Source: Streptomyces albidoflavus (lineage in GTDB: Bacteria; Actinomycetota; Actinomycetes; Streptomycetales; Streptomycetaceae). From it: a stretch of DNA of 64,000 nt. Both the position numbers and the translations under genes were made by a program. The stretch covers positions 62,001 to 126,000 of the forward strand of contig NZ_JOII01000007.1 in the NCBI RefSeq assembly GCF_000719955.1, given 5' to 3'. A model generated the notes under the pieces. It saw nothing but the letters and a program-made list of their open reading frames with translations, did no database searches and was not told where the DNA came from. Positions within the stretch are counted from its first letter, which is position 1. The number at the start of each line of letters is the position of its first letter. This document shows, piece by piece, positions 8,663 through 17,298 of this stretch.

Positions 8663-9106
8663 TCAGACCCTGGTCATGGTCGAGGAGTAGCCGCCTCCGC
8701 CGGGGTAGATCCAGTCGCCCGTCATGGTCGTGCCGTCCGGGGTGAAGGTGCCCCGGAAGTAGGCGGGGCTGTCCTTGGCGCCGGCCCAGATGGTGAGGGT
8801 GTCGCCGTCGAGTTCGTAGACGTAGTCGAAGGTGTTGCCCTGGGAGTCGTAGTAGCGGGAGGCCACGTCGGGGCCCGTGGGCTCGCCGAAGGGGCGCAGG
8901 TTGCCGATGATCTCCATTCCGGTGACGGGCTGGCCGAACTGGACCAGGTCGACGTGCTGGAGGAGGAAGAAGCCTCCGGCCATCCACTCGTAGCGCACGG
9001 TCCCCTCGGCGCCGCCGGTCACCTTCCAGTTACCGGTCAGGCGGTCCAGGGCCCGGAGTTCGGGGGTGGGCTGCTGGGGCGGGGTCTCGGTCTCGGTCTC
9101 GGACAT
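8663..9106 (-). CDS. DUF1579 family protein
   Basis: A 147-residue protein with the DUF1579 pattern: ELRALDRLTGNWKVTGG near the start, then a beta-rich domain (YEWMAGGFFLLQHVD, YYDSQGNTFDYVYELDGDTL). These lipocalin-like proteins often sit beside DGPF/ECF42 genes in actinobacteria; their biochemical role is not established. ATG 9106 has GAGGAG 7 nt upstream. It is divergent from the DGPF-ECF42 pair, and the shared 220-bp region holds a 14-bp tandem repeat, a perfect palindrome and an ECF42-type promoter. Confidence 0.85.
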   Translation of the reverse strand: MSETETETPPQQPTPELRALDRLTGNWKVTGGAEGTVRYEWMAGGFFLLQHVDLVQFGQPVTGMEIIGNLRPFGEPTGPDVASRYYDSQGNTFDYVYELDGDTLTIWAGAKDSPAYFRGTFTPDGTTMTGDWIYPGGGGYSSTMTRV

Positions 9107-9119
9107 GGCGTTCTCCTCA

Positions 9120-9154
9120 GTCGTTCGTCGGCCGTCGTTCGTCGGCCGTCGGCC
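9120..9154. repeat. 14-bp tandem repeat in the DUF1579 leader
   Basis: GTCGTTCGTCGGCC is repeated twice in tandem and followed by a half copy (GTCGGCC). It begins 14 nt before the DUF1579 start codon, just upstream of the ribosome-binding site. Confidence 0.7.
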
Positions 9155-9217
9155 GTCGTCGTTCGGGTTCTCGCCGCTACCTCGGGGCCGGTGGCCGGAG
9201 TTCGACACGGGGAGATG

Positions 9218-9231
9218 GTGACGTACGTCAC
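9218..9231. promoter_or_regulatory. Perfect 14-bp palindrome GTGACGTACGTCAC
   Basis: The palindrome lies 10 bp before the ECF42-type -35 element and on the other side faces the DUF1579 gene. It is a candidate operator for an unidentified dimeric regulator. Confidence 0.5.
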
Positions 9232-9241
9232 ATGGGATGGA

Positions 9242-9267
9242 TGTCGAGGACGGCTGTCCGGCTCCGA
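9242..9267 (+). promoter_or_regulatory. ECF42-type promoter for the DGPF gene
   Basis: TGTCGA (9242-9247), a 17-bp spacer and CGA (9265-9267) match the ECF42 promoter that I recall from work in S. venezuelae (TGTCGA at -35, CGA/TC at -10). It is 60 bp before the DGPF start and would make the sigma factor downstream autoregulatory. Confidence 0.65.
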
Positions 9268-9326
9268 GGTTCCCTGGACGACCACGGGTCGCCCGGCCCG
9301 TCACCGACGACCACCACGGAGGTTCC

Positions 9327-9698
9327 GTGAAGTACCTGCTGCTGGGCTACACCTCGGCCGACGGCTGGGATGCCGCGACCGCCGGTTCGCCGACCGAGGA
9401 GGCGCTGGAAGCGTTCGCCGCCTACCAGCGGTTCGAGGAGGAGCTGACCGCCTCCGGCGAACTGGTCTCCACCGAGGGGCTGGGGCATCCGGCGGTCAGC
9501 ACCACCGTGCGCCCCACGGCCGAGGGGGTCACCGCCACCGACGGGCCGTTCGCGGAGCTGAAGGAGGTGCTGGCCAGCTTCGCCGTCATCGATGTGTCGG
9601 GGCAGGAACGGGCCGTGGAGATCGCCGCCCGGATCGTCGCGGTGCTGGGCGAGCCGGTCGAGATCCGGCCGGTCATGGGCGCGGACTTCGCGGCGTGA
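9327..9698 (+). CDS. DGPF-domain (YCII-related) protein
   Basis: A 123-residue small alpha/beta protein. The DGPFAELKE block (about residues 72-80) is the family signature, and KYLLLGYT at the N-terminus is the first strand. GTG 9327 has GGAGG upstream. DGPF proteins are the typical genomic partners and targets of ECF42 sigma factors; their function is unknown, though a ligand-sensing or enzymatic dimer is suspected. The ECF42 gene follows after 34 nt, so they form one operon. Confidence 0.92.
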   Translation: MKYLLLGYTSADGWDAATAGSPTEEALEAFAAYQRFEEELTASGELVSTEGLGHPAVSTTVRPTAEGVTATDGPFAELKEVLASFAVIDVSGQERAVEIAARIVAVLGEPVEIRPVMGADFAA

Positions 9699-9732
9699 CC
9701 CCGCACATCCGGCGGACCCGCCTCGGTCCGCG

Positions 9733-11007
9733 ATGAGGCGGCCACCCCCGGGCGCGGGCGTCGAGCACCTGCTGCGCACCGAGGCGCCGCAGGTGCTCGG
9801 CGCGCTGACCCGGCGTTTCGGCCGCTTCGACATCGCCGAGGACGCCGTGCAGGAGGCGCTGATCGTCGCCGGGCAGCGGTGGCCGGCCGAGGGGGTTCCG
9901 CAGGACCCGCGCAGCTGGCTGATCCGCGTCGGCTACCGGCGCATGGTCGACCTGCTCCGCGCCGAACAGGCCCGCCACCGCCGCGAACAGGAGGTCGGCC
10001 GGACCGAACTCGCCCTGGGGACACCGGAACGCCGGGCGGCGCCGACCGGCAGTACGGACGACAGCCTCACCCTGCTCCTGCTCTGCTGCCATCCCCGGCT
10101 GAGCCCGGTCTCCCAGGTGGCGCTCACCCTGCGCGCGGTCGGCGGGCTCACCACGGCCGAGATCGCCCGCGCGTACGGGACGAGCGAGGCCACCATGGGC
10201 ACCCGGATCAGCCGGGCCAAGCAGCAACTGGTGCGCGACGGCGCCCGTTTCGTACCGGCCACCGACGCGGACCGGCGCGAACGCACCGAGGCCGTCATGC
10301 GCGTGCTCTACCTCATCTTCAACGAGGGCTACACCGCCAGCTCCGGAGAGAGCCTGGCCCGCCGCGACCTCTCCGAGGAGGCCGTCCGGCTGGCCCGCCT
10401 GCTCCATGCCGCCGACCCGGACAACGCCGAGGCCGCCGGGCTGCTCGCCCTGATGCTGCTCATCGAGTCCCGCCACGGCGCCCGGACCGACGCGGACGGC
10501 GCCCTCGTCCCGCTGGAGTCGCAGGACCGCACCCGCTGGGACCAGGAGCTGATCCGCGAGGGGACCCGGCTCCTCGACGCGGTGTGGGACCCGCGCGGCA
10601 CCGGGACCGGCCCGTACCAGTTCCAGGCCGCCATCGCTGCACTCCACGCCGAGGCGCCCGCGCCGGAACTCACCGACTGGCCGCGCATCGCGATGCTCTA
10701 CCTCTGGCTGGAGCGGCTCACCCCGACCGCGCCGGTACGGCTGAGCCGCGTCGTCGCCGTCGCCCGCGCCTTCGGCCCCACCCGCGGCCTGACCCTCCTC
10801 GACACCCTCTGCCGCCGCCACTCCCTCGACCGCGACCCCCTCGTACGCCACCACGAACGCGCCGTACGCGCCCACCTCACCCGCATGACCGGCGACACCG
10901 CCGGGGCCGCCGCCCTCTACCGCGAGGCAGCCACCCTCACCGCCAACGGAGCCGAACGCCGCTACCTCCTGACGGAAGCCGAACGGGCCGACGGAACCGC
11001 TACCTGA
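9733..11007 (+). CDS. ECF42 RNA polymerase sigma factor with C-terminal extension
   Basis: A 424-residue sigma factor, much longer than ordinary ECF factors. Region 2 is at the start (FGRFDIAEDAVQEALIVAGQRWP) and region 4 around residues 125-170 (LTTAEIARAYGTSEATMGTRISRAKQ). The remaining ~250 residues form the helical, TPR-like ECF42 extension (LYLIFNEGY, LLALMLL, YQFQAAIAALHAEAP). No anti-sigma gene is nearby; in this group the extension is reported to control activity. ATG 9733 gives the family N-terminus (VEHLLRTEAPQVLGALTRRF). It forms an operon with the DGPF gene. Confidence 0.92.
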   Translation: MRRPPPGAGVEHLLRTEAPQVLGALTRRFGRFDIAEDAVQEALIVAGQRWPAEGVPQDPRSWLIRVGYRRMVDLLRAEQARHRREQEVGRTELALGTPERRAAPTGSTDDSLTLLLLCCHPRLSPVSQVALTLRAVGGLTTAEIARAYGTSEATMGTRISRAKQQLVRDGARFVPATDADRRERTEAVMRVLYLIFNEGYTASSGESLARRDLSEEAVRLARLLHAADPDNAEAAGLLALMLLIESRHGARTDADGALVPLESQDRTRWDQELIREGTRLLDAVWDPRGTGTGPYQFQAAIAALHAEAPAPELTDWPRIAMLYLWLERLTPTAPVRLSRVVAVARAFGPTRGLTLLDTLCRRHSLDRDPLVRHHERAVRAHLTRMTGDTAGAAALYREAATLTANGAERRYLLTEAERADGTAT

Positions 11008-11073
11008 CGGCAGCTCCCTGGCCACAAGACCGCCCGCTCCCCCCGCACTTGACGGAACACCACCCTTGCATCA

Positions 11074-11101
11074 CCCTTTCACTACTTGATTAGTGAAAGG
11101 G
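11074..11101. promoter_or_regulatory. GntR (YtrA-type) operator, perfect inverted repeat
   Basis: Arms CCCTTTCACTA and TAGTGAAAGGG (11 bp, perfect) surround CTTGAT. The repeat ends 10 nt before the regulator's GTG and overlaps the probable -10 of a promoter with TTGCAT at 11066. This is the expected layout for autorepression of a GntR-ABC operon. Confidence 0.8.
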
Positions 11102-11110
11102 GGGTGACAG

Positions 11111-11500
11111 GTGATCGCCTACCGGATCGACCGGCGTAGCGGAGTCGCCACGTACCTCCAGATCGTTCAGCAGACCCGGCAAGCGCTGCGGCTCGGGCTG
11201 CTGGAGCCCGGGGACAAGTTGCCGACCGCCCGTGAGGTGGTCGAGGCGACGGCCGTGAACCCCAACACCGTGCTCAAGGCCTACCGCGAGCTGGAACGCG
11301 AGGGCCTGGTCGAGGCCCGGCGCGGACTCGGCACCTTCGTCCGGCGCACCCTCGGACCCGACGCCGACACCGGGCCACTCCAGGCCGAGTTGGCCGAGTG
11401 GGCCGCGCGGGCGCGGAAAGCGGGGCTTGGGCGGGAGGACGTGGCCGCGCTCTGCACGGCCGTACTGGACTCGACGTATCCGGAGGGCGAGGACCGATGA
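11111..11500 (+). CDS. GntR-family regulator, YtrA subfamily
   Basis: A 129-residue repressor. The winged helix (LLEPGDKLPTAREVVEATAV, NPNTVLKAYRELEREGLVE, RRGLGTFV) takes most of the protein and a short C-terminal helix serves for dimerisation, which is diagnostic for YtrA-type GntR proteins of ABC operons. GTG 11111 follows a G-rich stretch. The stop overlaps the next ATG (ATGA). It probably represses this four-gene operon through the inverted repeat just upstream. YtrA systems often respond to cell-wall stress; no ligand can be read here. Confidence 0.92.
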   Translation: MIAYRIDRRSGVATYLQIVQQTRQALRLGLLEPGDKLPTAREVVEATAVNPNTVLKAYRELEREGLVEARRGLGTFVRRTLGPDADTGPLQAELAEWAARARKAGLGREDVAALCTAVLDSTYPEGEDR

Positions 11501-12504
11501 GTACGACCTTGAACAGGGCGACGGGGCCAGGCACTTCTGCCCCCTCGTCACCTTCCTTCCGGACGCTGGCGCGGGTGGTGCTGCGGTTGCACCGGGGGGC
11601 ATTGCTGACCTGGGTCGCGGTGGTGGTGCTGGTGGGGGCGGGGCTGGTGTGGTTGCGGTGGGTCGGGGCGTCTGTGGTGCTGCCCGGACCTCTTGAGTGC
11701 TGGGTCGGTCCGGGCTGTGGGCCACAGGAGACCGTCCAGGAATCAGAGATGACGCACCACATCTTCTGGCTCGACTGGGTATCTGTCCTGCTGCTCGCGC
11801 TGCCCGTCGCCGTCGCCGCCTGGGCCGGTGCCGCGCTCACCGGGGCCGAGCAGGAACGAGGGACGGCCGCACTCGCCTGGACTCAGTCGGTCTCGCCACG
11901 GCGCTGGATCGCGGTGAAGTGGGCGGTGGCGGGGGGCGTACTCACCGCCGGGGCCAGTTCCCTGGTCCTGCTGTTCGTATGGGCCCGGTCCGTTCCGTAC
12001 ATGGACGGGTCCCCGCTGGACGACTGGACGGACTGGCTCACCTTCTCCGCCTCCGGGCCCGTCGCCCCCGCCCTGTTCCTCCTCGCCCTGACGCTTGGCG
12101 CGTACGCCGGCTTGCTGCTGCGCCGGTCGCTGGCGGCGCTGGCGGTGTCGGCGGGGGCCATGTTCGGGGTGGTGCAAGGTCTGCCGCTGCTGATTCCCCA
12201 TCTCTGGCCGACCGAGCGGATCTTCGGCTGGAAGGTCACGGCCGCCCCCGCGAGGGCATGGGTGCTGAGCGAATCGGCGCTCGACGCGCAGGGCCGGCCC
12301 GTGTCGATGAGCGACTGCCAGTACGGCAAGGAGTCCCTCGTCCGGCAGTGCGCCGAGGCGAAGGGCATCGAGGGCGTCGAAACCCTCTTCCACCCCGCCT
12401 CCCACGCCGCCCCCCTCCACCTCGCCGAGACGGCCCTGATCCTCGCCCTCACCGCCGCCCTCGCCTTCGCGGCCCTGCGCCTGCTGCGCCGCCGCACCCC
12501 GTGA
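11497..12504 (+). CDS. ABC transporter permease (ABC-2-like), first paralogue
   Basis: A 335-residue membrane protein with a first membrane helix at about residues 35-55, a Cys-containing extracytoplasmic loop, several central helices (LLLALPVAVAAWAGAAL; FLLALTLGAYAGLLL) and a last helix before the basic end LLRRRTP. The block ERGTAALAWTQSVSPRRWI matches ERELGTHHLLWTQSAASPVRW of the second permease, as does the FHPASH block near the end, so the two are paralogues. ATG 11497 overlaps the regulator stop. Confidence 0.82.
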   Translation: MSTTLNRATGPGTSAPSSPSFRTLARVVLRLHRGALLTWVAVVVLVGAGLVWLRWVGASVVLPGPLECWVGPGCGPQETVQESEMTHHIFWLDWVSVLLLALPVAVAAWAGAALTGAEQERGTAALAWTQSVSPRRWIAVKWAVAGGVLTAGASSLVLLFVWARSVPYMDGSPLDDWTDWLTFSASGPVAPALFLLALTLGAYAGLLLRRSLAALAVSAGAMFGVVQGLPLLIPHLWPTERIFGWKVTAAPARAWVLSESALDAQGRPVSMSDCQYGKESLVRQCAEAKGIEGVETLFHPASHAAPLHLAETALILALTAALAFAALRLLRRRTP

Positions 12505-12538
12505 CCTTCTCCGCCCTCTCCACCTCCAAGGACTCACC

Positions 12539-13462
12539 ATGACCGACACCGACACCGCCATCGAGGCCCGGGGCCTCGGCAAACGCTTCGGGCGCCGGAA
12601 CGCGCTCGACGCCTGTTCGTTCCGGCTGCCGGCCGGGCGGATCTGTGCCCTGGTCGGGCCGAACGGCGCGGGCAAGAGCACCCTGCTCACCCTGGCCGCC
12701 GGACTGGCCCGGCCCTCCGGCGGGGAGCTGCGCGTGCTCGGCACGACCCCGGCCGAGGCGCGGCGCGAGATCGCTTACGTGGCCCAGGACAAGGCGCTGT
12801 TCCCGCAGTTGACCGTGGCCGACACCCTGCGGCTCGGCGCCGACCTCAACCCGGGGCGCTGGGACCAGGAGGCCGCCGAACGGATCGTGCACGGGGACGG
12901 GGCCGAGTCGGCGCTCGACCCGTACGCCAAGGTGCGCGGGCTCTCCGGCGGGCAGCGGACGCGGGTGGCGCTGGCGCTGGCCCTCGGCAAGCGGCCCGCG
13001 CTGCTCCTGCTCGACGAGCCGGTCTCGGACCTCGACCCGCTGGCGCGCCACCAGTTGATGGGGACGCTGCTGGCGGAGGCGGCCGAGCACGGCACCACCG
13101 TGGTCATGTCCTCGCACATCCTCGGCGAACTGGCCGGGGCCTGCGACTTCCTGTTGCTGCTCGGGGGCGGGCGGGTGCGCATGGCCGGGCCGGCGGACGA
13201 CCTGACCGCCGTCCACCGGCTGGTCACGGGGCCGGGTGGGGCCGCCGAACTCGCCCCGCACACGGTGATCGAGTCCCGGCCGCACGGGCGCGGCCAGAGC
13301 GCCCTGATCCGGCCCGAGGGTCCGGTCGGCCCCGGCTGGGAGTGCGAGGAACCGAGCCTGGAGGACGTCCTCCTGGCCCACCTGCGCAATCCGTCCGCGC
13401 CCGCGCTGCTCGCGCCCGAGGCGACCGTGCGGGACCTGGCGGGTACGGGGGTGCAGGCGTGA
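12539..13462 (+). CDS. ABC transporter ATP-binding protein
   Basis: A 307-residue ATPase with Walker A GPNGAGKS (about residues 39-46), Q-loop region VAQDKALFPQLT, signature LSGGQRTRV, Walker B LLLLDEPVSDLDP and switch region SSHILGELA. The C-terminal ~80 residues are the extension typical of drug or lipid exporters. ATG 12539 follows AAGGA. It lies between the two paralogous permeases and presumably energises a complex of both. Its stop overlaps the following GTG. Confidence 0.92.
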   Translation: MTDTDTAIEARGLGKRFGRRNALDACSFRLPAGRICALVGPNGAGKSTLLTLAAGLARPSGGELRVLGTTPAEARREIAYVAQDKALFPQLTVADTLRLGADLNPGRWDQEAAERIVHGDGAESALDPYAKVRGLSGGQRTRVALALALGKRPALLLLDEPVSDLDPLARHQLMGTLLAEAAEHGTTVVMSSHILGELAGACDFLLLLGGGRVRMAGPADDLTAVHRLVTGPGGAAELAPHTVIESRPHGRGQSALIRPEGPVGPGWECEEPSLEDVLLAHLRNPSAPALLAPEATVRDLAGTGVQA

Positions 13463-14490
13463 CCGCGACCTTGACCCCCGCAGGGCGGGCCGACGCCCCC
13501 GCGTCCGCCGCCCGCGACCGCCGGGCCGCGCTGCCCCGTGCCGTACTGCGGCTGCACCGCACGGCGCTGGTGGTGGGCGCCGTCCTGGTCGGGCTCTTCA
13601 CCCTGCTGCTGCTCGGCTCACTGCTGTGGCGCTCCGCGTACAGCCCGGCGGAGGTCGCCGCCTGCGGGACCGGTTCCGGGTGCCCGGGGCTGAACGCGTA
13701 CGAGACCGCCCACACCGTCTACTGGTCCCTGCTCAACCAGAGCCAGAACGTGCTCCTCCTCGTCCCCCTCGTCATCGCCGCCTACGCGGCCGGGCCGCTC
13801 ACCGCCCGCGAACGCGAACTCGGCACCCACCACCTCCTGTGGACCCAGTCCGCCGCCTCCCCGGTCCGCTGGCTCCGCTCCACGCTGGCGCTCGGCTCCG
13901 TGGCGGTCGCCGTCGGCACGGTCTTCCTGGTCATGGTCTTCCGGACAGCGGTCGCCCCCATGGAAGGGGTCTGGGGGTTCGGCGGCTGGGAGCCGGGCGG
14001 GTACGTCGGCTCCGGGCCCGTACTCGTGGCGTACTGCCTGCTCGGGCTGGCCTTCGGGGTGTGCGCGGGGACGCTCATCGGGCGTGCGCTGCCCGCGATC
14101 TTCGCCGGGGTCGCGGGGACCGGGGTGCTGCTGGTCGCCGGGACGTTCGGGCGGCCCTGGCTGTGGCCGGTCTCCACCGTGGTCACGCCCTTCTCGGAAG
14201 GGCGGGGCGCTTGGCCCTCCCCCGGCACCGACTGGCCCACGGGGGCCGAGGTGCGGGGGCAGTGGCTCGTGACCGGGGACGGGGTGCGGATAGATCCCGC
14301 CTCGTGCACCGTCCCTACCGGGGGGATCAAGGAGTGTGGGGTGCGGGCCGGGGTGGAATCCTGGCTCGTGGAGTTCCACCCCCTTTCGCACCGGCTGCCC
14401 CTCCAGCTCGTCGAGTCCGGGCTCGTGCTGCTCCTGGCCGTCCTCGCCGCCGGGGCCGCCTTCCTCGTTCTGCGACGCCGCACACCCTGA
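13459..14490 (+). CDS. ABC transporter permease (ABC-2-like), second paralogue
   Basis: A 343-residue membrane protein starting at GTG 13459 (GTGA overlap with the ATPase). Membrane helices are at about residues 40-60, 100-120, 145-165, 190-215, 220-240 and 315-338; a long extracytoplasmic segment with two or three Cys lies before the last helix. It shares block order and sequence with the permease at 11497, indicating gene duplication inside the operon. Last gene of the unit; the palindromic element at 14503 follows immediately. Confidence 0.82.
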   Translation: MTATLTPAGRADAPASAARDRRAALPRAVLRLHRTALVVGAVLVGLFTLLLLGSLLWRSAYSPAEVAACGTGSGCPGLNAYETAHTVYWSLLNQSQNVLLLVPLVIAAYAAGPLTARERELGTHHLLWTQSAASPVRWLRSTLALGSVAVAVGTVFLVMVFRTAVAPMEGVWGFGGWEPGGYVGSGPVLVAYCLLGLAFGVCAGTLIGRALPAIFAGVAGTGVLLVAGTFGRPWLWPVSTVVTPFSEGRGAWPSPGTDWPTGAEVRGQWLVTGDGVRIDPASCTVPTGGIKECGVRAGVESWLVEFHPLSHRLPLQLVESGLVLLLAVLAAGAAFLVLRRRTP

Positions 14491-14502
14491 CCTCACTCGC
14501 CG

Positions 14503-14886
14503 GCCGGGGTGTGGCTGCGCCGCTGCTGGGGGTGCCCGGTTGTTGCCCGTGCCGGTCACCGATTGGCCTCAAACGCCGGCCGGGCTATGGGGTTCGCGGG
14601 TCGTTCCCCGCGTGGGTCGGGCGGGGCCGGGTCGGGGTACCTCCTCACAAACTGCATGGTGCGGGGTCAGTCGCTTCAAGGCGGCCGTGTGTCCCGCAGC
14701 AAACTGCACACGAGGCAGCCATACTCCAACTCACCCCGCACCATGCAGTTTGTGAGGAGGTACCCCGGCGCGGCCCCGCCCCACCCCCGTGCCGGAGGAA
14801 CCGCGAACCTGACAGCCCGGCCACAACCGGCACCCCCAGTCGCGGCGCAGCCACAACCTGGTCGCGGCGCAGCCGCACCCCCGGCT
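14503..14886. repeat. Long imperfect palindromic element (~380 bp)
   Basis: Two copies of a ~130-160-bp sequence face each other around a ~65-bp centre. The inner arms 14634-14667 and 14733-14766 are perfect complements over 34 bp; outer parts match with few differences. The left copy has an extra ~30 bp carrying CCTCAAACGCCGG, which resembles a common Streptomyces intergenic repeat. A third short CAAACTGCA lies in the centre. It contains no plausible gene. The remaining ~200 bp to ppk show no clear feature. Confidence 0.85.
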
Positions 14887-15087
14887 CACCCGAACGGGCG
14901 AACCCGCCCGTAAGGCAACCCCCCGCTGTCCGCCAGGACACATCCCCGTAACCCGGGATTCAGCAACCCTTGGCACGCTCGCCCCATGCAGCCCGCAGCG
15001 CCCGAACCCGAGCGAAAGCCCCCCTTGAGGCTGGCCTCCGCCCTTTCCGACGCGCCCATGCCCCCGGCGACCGGGAAGAATGGGGCC

Positions 15088-17298
15088 ATGCTGCGTACTC
15101 CAGGAGAGACCCCTGACCCGCTGGAGCAGGGCCCCCAGCCCCCACTGGCCTCCCTCACCTCCGCGCACCGCGCACAGCCCGCGGCCGACCTCGACTCGGA
15201 CCCGGACGACTACCCGGGCGACGACGAGGCAGAGCTGCCCGAGGGCCGGTTCCTGGACCGGGAACGCAGCTGGCTCGCCTTCAACGAGCGGGTGCTGGAG
15301 CTGGCGGAGGACCCGTACACCCCGCTGCTGGAGCGCGCCAACTTCCTGGCGATCTTCGCGTCGAACCTGGACGAGTTCTTCATGGTCCGGGTGGCGGGGC
15401 TGAAGCGCCGCATCGCGACGGGCGTGGCGACGAAGTCGGCGTCGGGGCTCCAGCCGCGTGAGGTGCTGGAGATGATCTGGGCGCGGTCCAGGGAGCTGAT
15501 GGCCCGTCATGCCGCGTGCTACCAGCAGGACATCGCCCCGGCCCTGGCCGACGAGGGCATCCACCTGGTGCGCTGGGCGGAGCTGACCGAGGAGGAGCAG
15601 GCCCGCCTGTTCACCCTGTTCCGGCAGCAGATCTTCCCCGTGCTGACCCCGCTGGCGGTCGACCCGGCGCACCCCTTCCCGTACATCTCGGGGCTGTCGC
15701 TCAACCTCGCCGTGGTGGTCCGGAACCCGGTCAGCGGCCACCGGCACTTCGCGCGGGTGAAGGTGCCGCCGCTGCTGTCGCGCTTCCTGGAGGCGTCGCC
15801 GGAGCGGTACGTCCCCATCGAGGACGTGATCGCGGCCCACCTGGAGGAGCTGTTCCCGGGGATGGAGGTGCTGGCGCACCACATGTTCCGGCTCACCCGG
15901 AACGAGGACCTGGAGGTCGAGGAGGACGACACCGAGAACCTGCTCCAGGCCCTGGAGAAGGAGCTCATGCGGCGCCGCTTCGGGCCCCCGGTGCGCCTGG
16001 AGGTCGAGGAGTCGATCGACCCGTACGTGCTGGACCTGCTGGTGCGCGAGCTGAAGATCAGCGACGCCGAGGTGTACCCGCTGCCAGGTCCGCTCGACCT
16101 GACCGGGCTCTTCGGCATCGCCGGGCTCGACCGACCCGAGCTGAAGTACAAGAAGTTCGTGGCGCGCACCCACCGTGACCTCGCCGAGGTCGAGTCGGCG
16201 TCGGCGCCAGACATCTTCGCGGCCGTGCGCGAACGGGACGTGCTGCTGCACCACCCCTACGACTCCTTCTCCACCTCCGTGCAGGCGTTCCTGGAGCAGG
16301 CCGCGGCAGACCCGGACGTACTGGCCATCAAGCAGACGCTCTACCGGACCTCGGGCGACTCGCCGATAGTCGACGCGCTCATCGACGCCGCCGAGTCCGG
16401 CAAACAGGTCCTCGTGCTGGTCGAGATCAAGGCCCGTTTCGACGAGCAGGCCAACATCAAGTGGGCCCGCAAGCTGGAGGAGTCGGGCTGCCACGTGGTC
16501 TACGGGCTGGTCGGCCTGAAGACCCACTGCAAGCTGTCGCTGGTCGTCCGCCAGGAAGGCGAACTCCTGCGCCGCTACTCGCACGTGGGCACCGGCAACT
16601 ACCACCCGAAGACCGCCCGGCTCTACGAGGACCTGGGGCTGCTGACCGTCGACCCGAAGGTCGGCGCCGACCTCTCCGACCTCTTCAACCGGCTCTCCGG
16701 CTACTCCCGCCGCGAGAGCTACCGCCGCCTGCTGGTCGCCCCGCACTCGCTGAGGGCCGGCCTGGTCGCCCGTATCCACCAGGAGATCGAGCACCACCGG
16801 GCGGGCCGCGAGGCGTACGTCCGGATCAAGGTCAACTCGATGGTGGACGAGGCGGTCATCGACGCCCTGTACCGGGCGAGCATGGCCGGGGTGCCGGTGG
16901 ACGTGTGGGTGCGCGGGATCTGCGCGCTGCGGCCGGGCGTGCCCGGCCTCTCCGAGAACATCCGGGTGCGGTCCGTGCTCGGCCGGTTCCTGGAGCACTC
17001 GCGGGTCTTCGTCTTCGGCAACGGCGACGAGCCCGAGGTGTGGTTCGGCAGCGCCGACATGATGCACCGCAACCTCGACCGGCGCATCGAGGCCCTGGTC
17101 CGCGTCACCGACCCGGCCCACCGCGCCACCCTCGACCGGCTGCTGGAGACCGGCGTCGCCGACACCACCAGCTCCTGGCACCTCGACGCCGACGGCGAAT
17201 GGACCCGCCACAGCCACGACGCCGAGGGCAAGCCGCTCCGCCACGTACAGGAAATGCTCATCGACGCGCGGAGGCGCCGACGTGCCCCGACTCCCTGA
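15088..17298 (+). CDS. ppk: Polyphosphate kinase 1
   Basis: Reversibly transfers the gamma-phosphate of ATP to polyphosphate. The 736-residue protein follows the PPK1 order: N-domain ([19 protein letters not shown]), head domain ([26 protein letters not shown]), and C1/C2 domains with [25 protein letters not shown] and the autophosphorylated His in [12 protein letters not shown] (about residue 508), then [12 protein letters not shown]. The ATG at 15088 is favoured by the short acidic N-terminus; in-frame ATGs at 15058 and 14986 are possible. PPK1 in Streptomyces is under PhoP control, but no convincing PHO box was found here. Confidence 0.95.
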   Translation: MLRTPGETPDPLEQGPQPPLASLTSAHRAQPAADLDSDPDDYPGDDEAELPEGRFLDRERSWLAFNERVLELAEDPYTPLLERANFLAIFASNLDEFFMVRVAGLKRRIATGVATKSASGLQPREVLEMIWARSRELMARHAACYQQDIAPALADEGIHLVRWAELTEEEQARLFTLFRQQIFPVLTPLAVDPAHPFPYISGLSLNLAVVVRNPVSGHRHFARVKVPPLLSRFLEASPERYVPIEDVIAAHLEELFPGMEVLAHHMFRLTRNEDLEVEEDDTENLLQALEKELMRRRFGPPVRLEVEESIDPYVLDLLVRELKISDAEVYPLPGPLDLTGLFGIAGLDRPELKYKKFVARTHRDLAEVESASAPDIFAAVRERDVLLHHPYDSFSTSVQAFLEQAAADPDVLAIKQTLYRTSGDSPIVDALIDAAESGKQVLVLVEIKARFDEQANIKWARKLEESGCHVVYGLVGLKTHCKLSLVVRQEGELLRRYSHVGTGNYHPKTARLYEDLGLLTVDPKVGADLSDLFNRLSGYSRRESYRRLLVAPHSLRAGLVARIHQEIEHHRAGREAYVRIKVNSMVDEAVIDALYRASMAGVPVDVWVRGICALRPGVPGLSENIRVRSVLGRFLEHSRVFVFGNGDEPEVWFGSADMMHRNLDRRIEALVRVTDPAHRATLDRLLETGVADTTSSWHLDADGEWTRHSHDAEGKPLRHVQEMLIDARRRRRAPTP

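Noticed and set aside
14860..15087. PHO box before ppk
   Set aside because: GCTCACC occurs near 14883 but no second 11-nt unit follows, unlike the clear pair before pstS.
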